From: an uncultured Phycisphaerae bacterium
Lineage (GTDB): Bacteria > Planctomycetota > Phycisphaerae > UBA1845 > PWPN01
NCBI GenBank assembly: GCA_938005315.1
Contig: CALLOB010000117.1
Coordinates: forward strand, 1 to 33,309
DNA length: 33,309 nucleotides
Direction: 5' to 3'
The notes under the pieces were generated by a model. It saw nothing but the letters and a program-made list of their open reading frames with translations. It was not told the origin of the DNA and made no database searches. Position 1 is the first letter of the stretch, and each line of letters starts with the position of its first letter. Both the position numbers and the translations under genes were made by a program. Below, one piece after another: positions 18,208 through 26,175 of the stretch.

Positions 18208-18344
18208 ACCTGTGTATCCTGTTGTCCGATCTGGCTGGGGACGGTTGTCGGTGCGCCGGTACCGACACGCAAGGCTGACCACCGTGGCGAAGGCGGCCTG
18301 ATAGCGATCCACCGCCGGCGTGAACATAGGTCTTCCTCGATGGT
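18208..18344 (-). pseudogene. Possible remnant of a DegT-type aminotransferase 5' end
   Basis: Reading leftwards from an ATG at 18327, the peptide begins MFTPAVDRYQAAFATVVS. The aminotransferase at 17119 begins MSSAVLDRYASAFAATVG: D-R-Y, A-F-A and V align without gaps, as does AGGAAG before each start. At DNA level GATCGCTA and GCCTTCGCC match at identical positions. Similarity fades after about 23 codons, and the frame then runs into the GT2 gene without a stop. It may be the scar of a lost or recombined aminotransferase gene, or a translated N-terminal extension of the GT2 protein. The short match makes chance possible. Confidence 0.4.
18246..18267. other. Stem-loop upstream of the GT2 gene
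   Basis: TGTCGGT (18246-18252) pairs with ACCGACA (18261-18267) across eight bases. It is 39 bases upstream of the GT2 start at 18207 and downstream of the better ribosome-binding site at 18327. It could be an attenuator or chance. Confidence 0.3.
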
Positions 18345-18382
18345 CAACGGGAGAATCCCGGCCCCGATGCCGTCCCTGCATC

Positions 18383-18398
18383 GCCGCGGAATTCCGCG
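18383..18398. promoter_or_regulatory. 16-base perfect palindrome downstream of a GT4 gene
   Basis: CCGCGGAATTCCGCGG is a perfect dyad, 18 bases past the stop of the GT4 gene (minus strand). With no loop it is a poor hairpin on its own, and it could be an operator for the genes transcribed leftwards or part of a terminator. Confidence 0.3.
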
Positions 18399-18416
18399 GA
18401 TCGGACCCGGCAACGT

Positions 18417-19679
18417 TCAGGACTCAGGCCGCGGGGCCTCGGCGATGGCGGTGCGGACCGGTCTGAACGACGGATCCTGGAGCTGCCGGAGCCAGTCGTC
18501 CATGATCTTTCGCCAGCTGAAATGGGCCTCCACGTAGCTTCGGCCGTTACCGCCCAGTTCCTCGGCGAGCGCAGGCCGGCTCAGCAGGGATCGAACGGCT
18601 TCAGCCAGAGCCGGCGGATCCTCGGGCGGCACGACGCGTCCGCAACGCGCCCGCTCCACGAGGGCTGCGCCCTCTCCCCGCCCGGCATAGACAACAGGCC
18701 TGGCACAGGCCATGGCCGCGAAGACCTTGACCGGCCGCGCGCCCTCGAACAGCGGCAGGTTGCGCAGGGTCGACAGGCCCGCATAGGCCAGCGCGTACAG
18801 CCTGGCCACCTCCGTCGGAGGCACCGGGGCGAGAAACCGGACGTTCCGCAGGTCCATCGCTTGCGCGAGCTGCTGAAGCCGCGGTTTTTCGGAACCGTCC
18901 CCCACGAAAACGAACTGCACGGGGTCGTCCGCCAGCAGACGAGCCGCGTGGAGGGCCGTCTCCACGGCGTGGGCGTAACCGTGCGTTCCCGCGTAGAGAA
19001 ACACCTTGCGGTCATCAAGCCCCAGCTCCCGCCGGAGATTCCCGTCGGGAGGCATCGGGCGGAACAGCTCCGTGTCCACACCGTTGGGAAGAAAGAGAAG
19101 CTTCTCGAGAGGAACGCCCTTGCTCCCGGCCAGGACGCGGGCCACCCCGTCCGTCACCGCATTCACGAACCGGGACCGGCGGTAGAGCCATTTCTCCAGC
19201 CACCGTGCGAAACGCAGCATCGGACCTTCCGCCAGGATGCCCATCTCCTGCGCCGCATCGACCCACAGATCGGCCACATTGAAAATCATCGGGACACGCC
19301 AGCAGGAGGCCGCGAGCCAGCATGGTACGCCGAGGAACAGCGGAGGAGACTCGACGAACACATAGTCCGGACGACGGCATAAGAACAGCGCAGGCATGCA
19401 GGTCAGGGCGAAGGACGCATAATTGGCCATGCGCTTCAGCCCCCGCCCCATCGAGGCGTAAACCCAGGTGCGGCGAACGGACACGCCATCCAGCATCTCG
19501 CGGAGGTAGACCCGGCCGCGGTAGCCCGGAAAGATCCGGCCCTCGGGATGGTTCGGCATGGCGGTCACCACGTCGACCTCGTGGCCGGCCCGCCGAAGGT
19601 GCCGGACCACCATCGCCAGGCGCACCTGGGGAGCCCCGATCTCCGGCGGAAAATACTGTGTGACGATCAGCAGTCTCAT
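18417..19679 (-). CDS. Family 4 glycosyltransferase, WbuB-like
   Basis: A 420-residue GT-B enzyme opening MRLLIVTQYFPPEIGAPQVR, the classic WbuB-like N-terminus. AMPNHPEGRIFPGYRG and VPMIFNVADLWVDAAQEMG are signature segments of the donor/acceptor cleft. VFLYAGTHGYAHAVETAL begins the C-terminal domain. The usual C-terminal acidic motif region is PLFEGARPVKVFAAMACARPVVYAG, where ARPVKVFAAMA corresponds to the more common SKxFEYMA, so the acidic residue is not in its standard place. The ATG at 19679 has no evident ribosome-binding site, and a strong hairpin lies 23 bases upstream. It follows a methyltransferase gene after 107 bases and precedes the GT2 gene by 209 bases, the largest gap in this part of the locus. 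Confidence 0.92.
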   Translation of the reverse strand: MRLLIVTQYFPPEIGAPQVRLAMVVRHLRRAGHEVDVVTAMPNHPEGRIFPGYRGRVYLREMLDGVSVRRTWVYASMGRGLKRMANYASFALTCMPALFLCRRPDYVFVESPPLFLGVPCWLAASCWRVPMIFNVADLWVDAAQEMGILAEGPMLRFARWLEKWLYRRSRFVNAVTDGVARVLAGSKGVPLEKLLFLPNGVDTELFRPMPPDGNLRRELGLDDRKVFLYAGTHGYAHAVETALHAARLLADDPVQFVFVGDGSEKPRLQQLAQAMDLRNVRFLAPVPPTEVARLYALAYAGLSTLRNLPLFEGARPVKVFAAMACARPVVYAGRGEGAALVERARCGRVVPPEDPPALAEAVRSLLSRPALAEELGGNGRSYVEAHFSWRKIMDDWLRQLQDPSFRPVRTAIAEAPRPES

Positions 19680-19701
19680 CAGCGACGAAATCGCCGGGCC
19701 G

Positions 19702-19731
19702 GCCGGCCGCGATCCCTATGCCGCGGCCGGC
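19702..19731 (-). terminator. Strong stem-loop between methyltransferase and GT4 genes
   Basis: GCCGGCCGCG (19702-19711) pairs perfectly with CGCGGCCGGC (19722-19731) over a ten-base loop. It sits 55 bases after the methyltransferase stop and 23 bases before the GT4 start, in position to terminate or attenuate the leftward transcript. No long T run follows. Confidence 0.45.
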
Positions 19732-19786
19732 AAAGCCGCCTGTACCCCACCGACGTCGATCTCCCCGACGATTCGCCGGGCCCGCG

Positions 19787-20533
19787 TCATTTCAGGGCCC
19801 ACCCCGCCGCCACGTAGTGCCAGGCGGACGGAACGACAGGGTTCAGCAGCACATCGACGACATGTAGCAGCCGGCGCTGACCTTCGCTTCGCCCCAGGGT
19901 CCCGAGGAAGCCCGACGTCACCACCCGCCGCCGCGCGAAACACGACAGCATCTCCTCCAGCTCGGCCAAGGCGACATACCGCCAGCGCTGCCCCCAGGCG
20001 ACGAAGCACCGGCGAAACATCTGGTGGAGCCGCGAGGCCCGCAGGTTCTCCGCGAACAACAACCGGCCGCCCGGCCGCAGGACCCGGTACATCTCGGCCA
20101 CGGCCTGCTGCTGGCGGCCGAGACCGTCGCCTCCCGCAACCGAGCCGAGCACCGATTTGAAGCACACGATATCGAATGACCCGTCCGGAAAATCGATCGC
20201 CACGGCATCGACCGCCCGGTAATAGACGCGGTCCTGCACGCCGTAACGCCGGTGGAGCTCGCGGGCCCGCTCGGAAGGACCGCGATAGTCCGAACACACC
20301 ACCCGGCAGCCCTTGGCCGCGAAATACAGCGACAAGCCGCCGTCGCGGGCCCCGATGTCCAGCACTTCCGCGCCGGCCGGATCCGCGACGACCTCTCGCC
20401 AGACGTCCAGCGCGAATCTCCAGCCCGCCACGTCCCACTGAAGCACGTCGCGAACGAACCCGGGATCGTTGAGCTCATGGCAACCTACGGCCATAGGCAT
20501 AACCTGCCCCGGAGACCCGCATCGCAAGCTCAC
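19787..20533 (-). CDS. SAM-dependent methyltransferase
   Basis: A class I (Rossmann-fold) methyltransferase of up to 248 residues. Motif I is VLDIGARDGGLSLYFA, the acidic strand 2 end is VVCSDY, and FDIVCFKSVLGSV and YRVLRPGGRLLFAENL are the post-motif strands. The C-terminal third is not recognisable beyond the fold. I take the GTG at 20533, whose bases overlap the stop of the reductase gene as GTGA; ATGs at 20500 and 20494 are alternatives, and no start has a good ribosome-binding site. Context suggests methylation of a sugar or of a polysaccharide intermediate made by the neighbouring nucleotide-sugar genes. The acceptor is not deducible. Confidence 0.85.
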   Translation of the reverse strand: MSLRCGSPGQVMPMAVGCHELNDPGFVRDVLQWDVAGWRFALDVWREVVADPAGAEVLDIGARDGGLSLYFAAKGCRVVCSDYRGPSERARELHRRYGVQDRVYYRAVDAVAIDFPDGSFDIVCFKSVLGSVAGGDGLGRQQQAVAEMYRVLRPGGRLLFAENLRASRLHQMFRRCFVAWGQRWRYVALAELEEMLSCFARRRVVTSGFLGTLGRSEGQRRLLHVVDVLLNPVVPSAWHYVAAGWALK

Positions 20534-21462
20534 GGCGGCGCGACCGGAGCTTCGCCGCGGCTTGCCAGCATGTCGCCTACGGTCCTCGCCAGCGGCGTCT
20601 TCGCCGACCAGCCGGTTTCATCGCGAATCCTGGCACAATCGCCGACCGCCACCGCCGTGTCCGCCGCCCGCAGTCTGGCCGGGTCCGTGCGCCAGGTCAC
20701 GCGCACGCCGGCGGCCTCGCGGAACAGCTCCAGCAGCCGCTGGACCGTCGTGGCCGTGCCCGTGCAGACGTTATAGACTTCTCCCGGACGCCCGTGGCGG
20801 GCCAGAGCCCAGTAGGCGACCACCGCATCGCGGATGTCGATGAAATCGCGGGCCGATGCGGTGTTGCCCACGAGAATCTCTTCCCCGTCCCGGGCCTGTG
20901 CGAACTGGGCACAAAGCGCCCCGGCCACCAGCGTCCGGGGCATGCCCGGCCCGATCAGATTGAACGCCCGGGCCACGACGACCCCGATCCCCAGCCGCCG
21001 CCCGCCTTCCAGCGCTGCCAGCGTCTGGGCGAACTTGCTGCGGCCATAGGGCGTAACTCCGCCGCAGGCATGGGATTCGGTCAGGACTCCTTCGGCGGCA
21101 GGCTCGTACTCGGCTGCCGAGCCGACGCTTACCACCCGGACGCCGGCGGCTCCGGCGCGCGCAAGCCCCAGCAGCAGTCCCAGCGTCCCCCCCACGTTCA
21201 CGCGCCACATCCGCTCCTCGTCGGCCGGCGGGGTCGCGGCCGCAAGGTGGATCACCCAGGTCGGCGGCTCCTCTCCGGCACATCGCGCCACCTGTTCCGG
21301 ATCGCACAGATCCACCCGCCGGAAGGCGTCCAGCCCCGGCGGCGGCGCCGCGGCCACATCCAGGCCCACCAGCCGCGGAGCGTCCGGCCGGCCGGAAAAC
21401 ATCCGGATCAGATGGCCTCCCGACCAGCCGGCCGCGCCGGTGATCCACAGCGCGCCGTTCAA
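20530..21462 (-). CDS. NAD(P)-dependent sugar epimerase/reductase, GDP-4-keto-6-deoxymannose reductase-like
   Basis: A 310-residue extended short-chain dehydrogenase. The cofactor loop is ITGAAGWSGGHL (G9, G12, G15), and the catalytic set is S115 in VGSAAEYE with Y139 and K143 in PYGRSK. AFNLIGPGMP and SARDFIDIRDAVVAYW resemble reductases that convert 4-keto-6-deoxyhexose nucleotides to deoxy sugars such as rhamnose. It starts with TTG at 21462, preceded by GGGGGAG and overlapping the stop of the nucleotidyltransferase gene as TTGA. The order dehydratase, nucleotidyltransferase, reductase supports a three-enzyme route to an activated deoxy sugar. The exact nucleotide and stereochemistry are not set by sequence alone. 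Confidence 0.88.
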   Translation of the reverse strand: MNGALWITGAAGWSGGHLIRMFSGRPDAPRLVGLDVAAAPPPGLDAFRRVDLCDPEQVARCAGEEPPTWVIHLAAATPPADEERMWRVNVGGTLGLLLGLARAGAAGVRVVSVGSAAEYEPAAEGVLTESHACGGVTPYGRSKFAQTLAALEGGRRLGIGVVVARAFNLIGPGMPRTLVAGALCAQFAQARDGEEILVGNTASARDFIDIRDAVVAYWALARHGRPGEVYNVCTGTATTVQRLLELFREAAGVRVTWRTDPARLRAADTAVAVGDCARIRDETGWSAKTPLARTVGDMLASRGEAPVAPP

Positions 21463-22211
21463 GCCGGCTCCCCCAGGAACATCGAGGCGTTCCTCTCGAA
21501 TTGCTCCTGGGCCAGGGCGTAATCGTCCATGCGGCCGATGTCCAGCCAGAAGCAGTCCTCGCGGTAGCAGCGCACCTGGCCGCCGGCGCGGTGGATCTTC
21601 AGCACCAGGTCCGGCATGTCGAGATACCTGCCGGGCTCGATGTGGTTCATGACCCTCCGGGACAGCACGTTCACGCCCATGCTGACCTCGAACTGGTAGG
21701 TCGGCTTCTCGCGGTAGTCGAGGAAACGTCCGTCCGCGTCGCTTTCGACCACGCCGAGATCGATCTTCACCTCGCGTCTGAAGACGCCGATGGTCAGATC
21801 AGCCCCCGTCCGGGCGTGATCGTCCAGAAGGTGGGCGAAGTTCAGCGTGGTCAGCAGGTCGCCGTTCATCACGACGAACGGGTCGGTCAGCCCCTGGACC
21901 GATGCCAGCGGGGCGGCCGTCCCCAGGACGCCCTCCTCGTGGGAATACGCGATGTTCAGCCCCCAGCGCGAGCCGTCGCCGCAGACGGCCATGATCAGCT
22001 CGTGCAGATATCCGGTGCAGAGGGTCACGTCGCGGAAGCCCAGATTCGCCAGGCGGCGCAGGAGGATCTCGATGACCGGCTTGTCGCCCAACGGCACCAG
22101 CGGCTTGGGAAACACCGTGGTCAGCGGCCGCAGCCGTGTGCCCCGGCCGCCGGCGAGGATGACCGCCCGGACGTCGCGCGTGCTCACCGTTGCCATGGGG
22201 TTCTCATTCAC
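21459..22211 (-). CDS. Sugar-phosphate nucleotidyltransferase
   Basis: An enzyme of about 250 residues that joins a sugar 1-phosphate to a nucleotide. AVILAGGRGTRLRPLT (from about residue 16) is the nucleotide-binding signature, FPKPLVPLGDKP contains the conserved lysine, VVMNGDLL carries the metal-binding aspartate, and DLGVVESDADG and FWLDIGRMDDYALAQ complete the core. It lacks the C-terminal hexapeptide or SIS domains of longer homologues and resembles the mannose-1-phosphate guanylyltransferase or glucose-1-phosphate transferase group. The GTG at 22211 overlaps the dehydratase stop as GTGA; an ATG at 22196 is also possible. It is translationally coupled to both neighbours. Confidence 0.92.
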   Translation of the reverse strand: MNENPMATVSTRDVRAVILAGGRGTRLRPLTTVFPKPLVPLGDKPVIEILLRRLANLGFRDVTLCTGYLHELIMAVCGDGSRWGLNIAYSHEEGVLGTAAPLASVQGLTDPFVVMNGDLLTTLNFAHLLDDHARTGADLTIGVFRREVKIDLGVVESDADGRFLDYREKPTYQFEVSMGVNVLSRRVMNHIEPGRYLDMPDLVLKIHRAGGQVRCYREDCFWLDIGRMDDYALAQEQFERNASMFLGEPA

Positions 22212-23185
22212 ACCACGTACCGGTCGGCCCGGTACGCGCTCAGGTTCTCCCGGATGAACTCGACGGTCTGCCGCAGGCCGGAGTCGATATCCACCTGCGG
22301 CCGCCAGTCGGTCAGGGAGCGCATCAGGCGGTTGTCGCTGATCAGACGTTCGACCTCGCTGCCGGGGGGCCGCACGCGGACCGGGTCCTGCCGCGGTACC
22401 AGCCTCATGCCGAGAATCGCGCCGATCTTCTCCACGATCTGCCGGATGCTCAAGCCCTCGCCCACGCCGAGGTTGACCGTCCGCCCGATGACGCGGTCCG
22501 ACCGGGCCGCGGCCAGGAAGCCCCGGGCGGTGTCGGTCACGAAGGTCAGGTCGCGCACCGGATCGAGGTTGCCCAGCGAGAGCGTGCCCAGCGTCAGGGC
22601 CTGGGAGATGATCGTCGGAATCACCGCCCGCGCCGACTGCCGCGGGCCGTAGGTGTTGAACGGCCGCACGATGCAGGCCGGCAGCCCGAAACTCAGATGA
22701 TAACTCTCCACCAGCTTGTCGGCGGCGATCTTGGTGGCCGAATACGGCGACTGGCCGACCAGCGGATGCTTCTCGTCGATCGGCACGTACTGGGCCGTGC
22801 CGTACGTCTCGCTGGTGGAGGTGTGCACCAGCTTCGCCCCGTGACGCCGACAGGCCTCCAGCACGTGCAGCGTGCCGCTGACGTTGGTGGCCACATACGA
22901 GGCCGGCGCGAGGTAGGAATACGGGATTCCGATCAGGGCAGCCAGGTGAAACACCGTCTCGCAGCCGGCGACGGCCTTGTCCACCGCGAAGGCGTCGGTG
23001 ACGTCTCCGCTGATCACCTCCACGCCGGCCAGCACCTCCTTCGGCAGCCGATCAAGGTGATGCCAGCTGTCCTGGGAGTTGTAACGGACGAAGGCGCGAA
23101 CGCCGTACCCCTCGCGCACCAGCAGCTCGGTCAGATGGCTGCCGATGAACCCGCCCGCCCCGGTCACGAGCACTTTCGAAGCCAA
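22208..23185 (-). CDS. NAD-dependent nucleotide-sugar 4,6-dehydratase, LegB-like
   Basis: A 325-residue extended SDR. KVLVTGAGGFIGSHLTELL binds NAD; FVRYNSQDSW, LAALIGIPYSYLAP, TSTSETYGTAQYVPIDEKHP and QSPYSATKIAADK (Y148, K152) are nearly diagnostic of the LegB-like branch, which removes water from the 4,6 positions of a sugar nucleotide. VRPFNTYGPRQSARAVIPTI is also typical. The start is TTG at 23185, preceded by AGAGGAG at eight bases. It is the first gene of a tightly overlapping set with the nucleotidyltransferase, reductase and methyltransferase. LegB acts in legionaminic acid synthesis, but no Leg/Neu synthase genes are seen here, so a deoxyhexose product is more likely in this context. 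Confidence 0.92.
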   Translation of the reverse strand: MASKVLVTGAGGFIGSHLTELLVREGYGVRAFVRYNSQDSWHHLDRLPKEVLAGVEVISGDVTDAFAVDKAVAGCETVFHLAALIGIPYSYLAPASYVATNVSGTLHVLEACRRHGAKLVHTSTSETYGTAQYVPIDEKHPLVGQSPYSATKIAADKLVESYHLSFGLPACIVRPFNTYGPRQSARAVIPTIISQALTLGTLSLGNLDPVRDLTFVTDTARGFLAAARSDRVIGRTVNLGVGEGLSIRQIVEKIGAILGMRLVPRQDPVRVRPPGSEVERLISDNRLMRSLTDWRPQVDIDSGLRQTVEFIRENLSAYRADRYVV

Positions 23186-23274
23186 GATCTCGCTCCTCTC
23201 GACGTGCGCCCCGAGGCGCGAACGATGCCGCGATCGTCGCCTGCCGCACTCCCGCCCCGTGGCGAAGCGTTGTT

Positions 23275-24399
23275 CTACCGCTGCGCCGTCGGGCCGGCAA
23301 CAACCCCGCCGCCACGCCCGGCAGCCGCGATGCGCTCGAACGCCGCCAGCAGCCCGGCGTGATGAGCCTGCATGCTCGCGCGCTCGACCACCAGGGACCG
23401 GTTCTCCCGGAAAGCCCGCTCCCGCAGCGAGCGGTCCTCCATCGCCCGTTCAAGGGCCCGGGCCAGGCCTTCGGCGTCCCCACAGTCGAACAGCAACCCG
23501 TTTCTTCCGTCCTCGACCCACGGCAGATTGGCCTCGATCCGGCTGACCACCGGCAGCAGGCCGCTGGCCATGCCCTCCAGCAGAGCCACGCTGGTTCCGT
23601 CGATCGTCGAGGCCGAGACATACACATCCGCACTGCCGAACAGAGCCGGGAGCTCTCCGGTGGTTACGTCGCCCGTGAAACGCACCCGCTCCCCCAGCCC
23701 CAGGTCGGCCGCCAGCCGGCGATGATCCTCCCACAATGTGCCGGAACCGGTGAACAGACACTCGAATGACCGGCCGGCGCTCTTCAGAATGGCCAGAGCC
23801 CGGATGATCGTCGGGATGTCATACAACGGCTCATGCCGGCGGGCGCAGATGAAACGGCGGACGGCCGGACGGGGCATCTCCGGGTCCGGTCGGAAGGTCT
23901 CCACGTCCGGGCCGAACGGCTGCTCGAGGATTTTGTCCCGCGGCGCGCCCAGACGCATGAGCTCCCGCGTCAGGGCCTGCGAGACGCTGTTGATCAGGAC
24001 CGCGCGGCGGCAGGTGTACCGGATGCTCGCCTCCCGCAGCCACAGGCTCAGTCCCCTGCGGCCGGAGGGGTTGAACACGTCGCTGCCCACGGCCGCCAGC
24101 ACCAGCGGCTGTGCCCCGGCCAGGGCCGCAGTCAGGCCGTTGGACGCCAGATAAGGGGCGAATACGATATCCGGTCGCCACTGCCGGATGATGCGGCGCA
24201 CCCGGGGGACCCGCGTGATGAACAGGTGCTTGTTGCGGTATTTGTCGAACGGCTCGACGCCGACGAACTCGAACTCCGTCCCCGGCACCGGCTGCGGCGA
24301 AAAGCTCACCACCTTCACCGCATGACCGGCCGCCATGAACGACCGGGCAAAGGCCGGCGTCCAGTTCGAGATGCTGTGCGCCACCATCAGAATGTGCAC
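23275..24399 (-). CDS. Family 4 glycosyltransferase
   Basis: A 374-residue GT-B protein. The N-terminal domain has HILMVAHSISNWTPAFARSF and VFAPYLASNGLTAALAG, then VGSDVFN. The C-terminal GT4 domain has FICARRHEPLYDIPTIIRAL, RVRFTGDVTTGELPALFGSA and ASTIDGTSVALLEGMASGL, in which the E-x7-E type acidic motif region is retained. I take the GTG at 24399, which lies one base beyond the acyltransferase stop and has AGGGGGG before it; an ATG at 24429 would overlap that gene by 29 bases. It pairs with the acyltransferase just upstream, a gene pair repeated elsewhere in the locus. Sugar specificity is unknown. Confidence 0.9.
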   Translation of the reverse strand: MHILMVAHSISNWTPAFARSFMAAGHAVKVVSFSPQPVPGTEFEFVGVEPFDKYRNKHLFITRVPRVRRIIRQWRPDIVFAPYLASNGLTAALAGAQPLVLAAVGSDVFNPSGRRGLSLWLREASIRYTCRRAVLINSVSQALTRELMRLGAPRDKILEQPFGPDVETFRPDPEMPRPAVRRFICARRHEPLYDIPTIIRALAILKSAGRSFECLFTGSGTLWEDHRRLAADLGLGERVRFTGDVTTGELPALFGSADVYVSASTIDGTSVALLEGMASGLLPVVSRIEANLPWVEDGRNGLLFDCGDAEGLARALERAMEDRSLRERAFRENRSLVVERASMQAHHAGLLAAFERIAAAGRGGGVVAGPTAQR

Positions 24400-24400
24400 A

Positions 24401-25018
24401 TCAGCCCCCCTGCTGCCTTCTGAAGGCATCCGCCGCGGCCGCGGGGCCGCTGCATCCGTTCGAGACCGCCGCTGAACCGGTGCCGGGGGCGCCCTCCAGA
24501 CGCGAACGGATCACCCGCGCCGGGTTGCCTGCGGCGATCGCGTAATCGGGAACGTCCTTCGTGACCACCGCCGCCGCCCCGAGGATCGCACCGCGCCCGA
24601 TATGCACCCCCGGCATGATGATCGCCCGCGTCCCGATCCAGACGTCGTCGCCGATGATCACCGGTCTGGCCTCCGTCGAGCCCTGCCGCCACATGGGCAC
24701 GTCCAATCGGTCGAAACGATGATGCCGGGTGATAATGATCACTTCCGGTCCCATCATCACGTCCCGGCCAATACGCACCGGCCCGGTGACCTGGCAGTTC
24801 ACCCCGATGCCGGAGTAATCGCCGATCTCGAGCTGCGAACCGTCGCCGAACCAGGCCCCGCGTTCAATGTTCACCTCGCGCCCGCAGGATTTGAAAACCC
24901 CGCGGCAGATCCACCGGCGGATCAGCCGGGCCCAGCGGCCCGCACGATGGTTCGAAGCCGGCAGCCACCTCGCAAACCCGTAGTAGGCCGCCAGCCTGAT
25001 GGCCCGGCCCGGGGTCAT
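24401..25018 (-). CDS. Left-handed beta-helix acyltransferase (hexapeptide repeat family)
   Basis: A 205-residue acetyltransferase-like protein, related to WcaF/maltose O-acetyltransferase enzymes that acetylate sugars with acetyl-CoA. Hexapeptide repeats run from about residue 50 to 165: GDGSQLEIGDYSGIGVNC, GPVRIGRDVMMGPEVII, then PVIIGDDVWIGTRAIIMPGV and HIGRGAILGAAAVVTKDV. ITRHHRFD supplies the loop histidines expected at the active site, and YAIAAGNPARVIRSRL ends the fold. About 35 residues of low-complexity tail follow, rich in Ala and Gly, with no known function. Its ATG overlaps the stop of the upstream GT4 gene as ATGA. It probably O- or N-acetylates a residue of the polysaccharide repeat. 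Confidence 0.9.
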   Translation of the reverse strand: MTPGRAIRLAAYYGFARWLPASNHRAGRWARLIRRWICRGVFKSCGREVNIERGAWFGDGSQLEIGDYSGIGVNCQVTGPVRIGRDVMMGPEVIIITRHHRFDRLDVPMWRQGSTEARPVIIGDDVWIGTRAIIMPGVHIGRGAILGAAAVVTKDVPDYAIAAGNPARVIRSRLEGAPGTGSAAVSNGCSGPAAAADAFRRQQGG

Positions 25019-26175
25019 GCCGCCTCCATCATCTCGGCGTACAGCCGCTCCATCCGCGCGACCACCGCCGGCCAGGCGAACAGCCGTTCGGCCCGCTCGC
25101 GGGCCCTGCGGCCCAGCTTCTCCCGTCGATCAGGATCATCCAGGAGACCCGCCACGGCGTCGGCCATGGCCGCATCGTCGTTCCGCGGAACGATGATTCC
25201 CGCCCCCTCGTCGCCGATGACCTCGCCGGCGGCGGCAAAGTCGGTGCAGACCACCGGCAGCCCGGCCATCATCGCCTCCAGGAGCGAGTTCGGGCAGCCT
25301 TCGTGGTCGGAAGTGAAACCGAACACGTCCGCCGCCGCCAGCCAGCGGGGCACGTCGTCGCGCGGACCGACGATCCGCACCCGGTCGCCGGCATCCAGCG
25401 CGGCCAGCACCGGATCCAGCTCGGCCTTCAGATCCTCGCGCCCCACGGCCAGAAAAGTCGCGTCCGACCGCCGGGCCGCGACGCGCTTTCCCGCCCGGAA
25501 GAACATCGGGTAGTTCTTCTCCCGACTCTGGCGGGCGACCATCACCACCAGCTTGTGGTCCTCCGGCAGGCCCAGTTCCCGACGGATCTCCCGCCGGGCG
25601 ACGGCGCGGTCGCATGGCGGCAGCTCCACGCCGTTGCCGATCACACGGATATGCTCCTCCGGCAGGCCGTGATGCCGTCGAAGCGACTCGGCCACGGCCC
25701 GGCTGTTGGCCAGCCGCACGGTGCGTTTCCGCAGCAGTCTCTCGTGCAGCCGGATCAAAGGCCCGGCGGGACCGACCTCGGCCCGGTCGCTGGCCGCGAT
25801 CCGGCGCAGACCGCAGCTCGCCGCCGCCCATCGGCCCCAGAAATTCGCCGAATACAGCCAGGTGTGCACGATGTCGGGCGACTCCCGGCGGATCAGGCGC
25901 CGCAGCCGCATGAAGAAGACCCACGGCCGCACCCCCGCCTTGGGCACGTGCGTGGTCCGGATCCCCTGCTCCCGGAAACGCCCGTCCAGCGAGTCGACGC
26001 TCTGGCGGAAATAGACGACGTGGTGTTCGAACCGGCGCCGGTCCATCCGCGACAGCAGCCCCAGCAGCTGACGCTCGGCTCCGCCCACGCCGAGCTGCTC
26101 GATGACATGGACGATCCGCAGCGGCGACGGCCGCAGACGATCGCCCGGCGCCTCCGTCGGATCGGCATGACTCAT
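25015..26175 (-). CDS. Family 4 glycosyltransferase
   Basis: A 386-residue GT-B glycosyltransferase. The acceptor-domain loop IVHVIEQLGVGGAERQLLGL is typical of the GT4 family; DIVHTWLYSANFWGR and ANSRAVAESLRRHHGL follow. In the donor domain, VVMVARQSREKNYPMFFRAG and FTSDHEGCPNSLLEAMMAGLP hold the conserved E-x7-E pair (E in HEG and E in LLEAM). The ATG at 26175 overlaps the stop of the polymerase gene by four bases (ATGA), and GGCGG precedes it. An earlier in-frame start at 26220 lies inside that gene and is less likely. Position between polymerase and acetyltransferase genes places it in assembly of the repeat unit. Confidence 0.92.
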   Translation of the reverse strand: MSHADPTEAPGDRLRPSPLRIVHVIEQLGVGGAERQLLGLLSRMDRRRFEHHVVYFRQSVDSLDGRFREQGIRTTHVPKAGVRPWVFFMRLRRLIRRESPDIVHTWLYSANFWGRWAAASCGLRRIAASDRAEVGPAGPLIRLHERLLRKRTVRLANSRAVAESLRRHHGLPEEHIRVIGNGVELPPCDRAVARREIRRELGLPEDHKLVVMVARQSREKNYPMFFRAGKRVAARRSDATFLAVGREDLKAELDPVLAALDAGDRVRIVGPRDDVPRWLAAADVFGFTSDHEGCPNSLLEAMMAGLPVVCTDFAAAGEVIGDEGAGIIVPRNDDAAMADAVAGLLDDPDRREKLGRRARERAERLFAWPAVVARMERLYAEMMEAA

